A DNA stretch of 64,000 bases from Punica granatum (Eukaryota > Streptophyta > Magnoliopsida > Myrtales > Lythraceae): assembly GCF_007655135.1 (NCBI RefSeq), contig NC_045130.1:12214001-12278000 (forward strand). Reading direction: 5' to 3'. Under the pieces are notes generated by a model, which made no database searches, was not told the DNA's origin, and was given only the letters and a program-made list of their open reading frames with translations. This document shows positions 62,968-64,000 of the stretch, in pieces; the stretch's first letter is position 1; the number at the start of each line of letters is the position of its first letter. The position numbers and the translations under genes are program-made.

Positions 62968-64000
62968 CTACTCTTTCAAAAACTCTTGTGGTGAGGAGAA
63001 ATCCCTCAGCCGATCTCCGTATAGATTGCACATCTCGGATCCCGAACATGCAGAAGCCATAATAACTTCAGGGACATGAGAAATTTTCCGATGATTCTTC
63101 TTTTCCTCATCTTTTGTCAAGTTCTTGATGAACTCATCAGACATGTCGAAGAATTCTAGCACTTTGAGCTTGGTCAGGAATTCGATTCCTGTTATAAGCT
63201 TCTCCAGTGCCTTACACCGATCAATGAGCATATTTTCAAGGCAGGGCGTGGTTCCTTCATCGAATTTCATGCATCTCAGGTGTTTGGAATCTCTGAGTCA
63301 CAGGCTCCGGAGCTGAACATGAAACCTTTGGCTTTGAAGCACAATGTTGTCCCACTGTAAACGTCAACCAATTCGAGTTGTACAAGGTTCGGAAGACTAT
63401 GAAGGGGCATCAGCGGGTTGTGTTCAAGCTTGCTCCATCTGAGGTGAAGTATCGAGAGGCTGTGAAGGGAAACGATCCAGTGAGGAAGGGCCTCCAACTT
63501 TCCGTTCAAGTATGCCCTTTGGAGTAACTTTGGGGGAGAAGTGAGATGTTCGAGATCCAACATCTCATTATTGTGGACCGTAGTTAAAGACGAAGCTTGC
63601 AGATTGGTCGGAGATTTGCTATCGCGGAACACAAATCGTTCCTGTCTTCTTTCCTCAGTTTCAGGATTCCAAGCCTGCTCAGTTGGGTCAACTCTCCCAG
63701 ATCTTTGATCATGCCGTAATTTTCTCTGTTGTCTGCTTCTATGTAACAGAGTTTCTGTAAGGAGCTCCTATTCCCGAAAGGCTCTTGAAGCCATGCTTAA
63801 GGAACATTAGGTCACGTGTCTGCTCATAGCGATCCACCAGGATATGGCTAAGCTTTTGGAGCTTCAGAACCTCTGGGGGTAACATCGAAACATTGGTATG
63901 TTTAAGATCCAAAGTTTGTAAGTTCTGGAGTTTGGATATCGAGTTCGGTATCACTTTCACCTCAGTGTGCCTAAAGCTTAGGTACGTTAGGTAACAACAA
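62968..64000 (-). pseudogene. NLR paralogue, frameshifted LRR region, cut by window end
   Basis: The minus strand encodes LRR sequence closely matching the intact NLR at 52560-55403: SISKLQNLQTLDLKHTNVSM, LQKLCYIEADN, LSRLGILKLRKED, GKLEALPHWIVSLHSLSILH, CLENMLIDRCKALEKL, VLEFFDMSDEFIKNL. Frame breaks occur near 63770, 63620 and 63290, and a TGA follows LRSL, so the receptor cannot be made whole. Its last codon lies 53 bp from the CACTA end. The CC and NB-ARC parts lie beyond the window, so truncated products remain possible. Confidence 0.85.

Overview
This is plant nuclear DNA from a eudicot, probably a rosid. Its genes carry GT-AG introns and AT-rich spacers and encode plant families: a DYW-class PPR protein, an extra-large G protein, a CC-NB-ARC-LRR immune receptor, and copia, CACTA, PIF/Harbinger and MULE-like elements. 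The species cannot be named from the sequence alone.

Layout. 0-2.4 kb: AT-rich spacer with one MITE. 2.77-7.32 kb (+): phosphomevalonate kinase in 10 exons, including one GC-AG intron. 8.00-9.82 kb (-): intronless PPR-DYW gene. 10-22.8 kb: repeat-rich spacer holding a 737-bp MULE-like element, a copia fragment with a short LTR, a dead Harbinger transposase, several foldback MITEs and a tRNA-derived SINE. 23.89-28.40 kb (+): XLG3-type extra-large G protein in 8 exons. 29.14-32.41 kb (-): RPN9, a proteasome lid subunit, in 6 exons. 33-41 kb: spacer with the second MULE-like copy, a roughly 500-bp perfect-style hairpin, a small secreted-peptide gene and a lone CACTA terminus. 41.18-45.44 kb: an apparently complete PIF/Harbinger element with TIRs, a 3-bp target duplication and both genes open. 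46.09-51.85 kb (+): SUV2/ATRIP in 12 exons. 52.56-55.40 kb (-): intact RPM1-like NLR. 57-59 kb: two SINE copies. 59.66-62.91 kb: internally deleted CACTA element. 62.97 kb to the window end (-): frameshifted second NLR.

How the genes relate. The host genes are mostly housekeeping: mevalonate pathway, organelle RNA editing or processing, G-protein signalling, proteasome assembly and DNA-damage checkpoint. From memory of Arabidopsis loci, PMK, PPR and XLG3 correspond to the consecutive genes At1g31910, At1g31920 and At1g31930, and RPN9 and SUV2 to At5g45620 and At5g45610. The window therefore appears to join two ancestral gene blocks. The NLR pair at the right end is a tandem resistance cluster in which one copy has decayed and a CACTA element has landed between them.

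The most interesting items are the intact Harbinger element with related MITEs around it, the two MULE-like copies with 9-bp duplications, the long hairpin, and the PPR protein whose DYW deaminase lacks its catalytic glutamate. Exon limits were placed by eye from splice signals, reading frame and remembered homologues, without transcript data.
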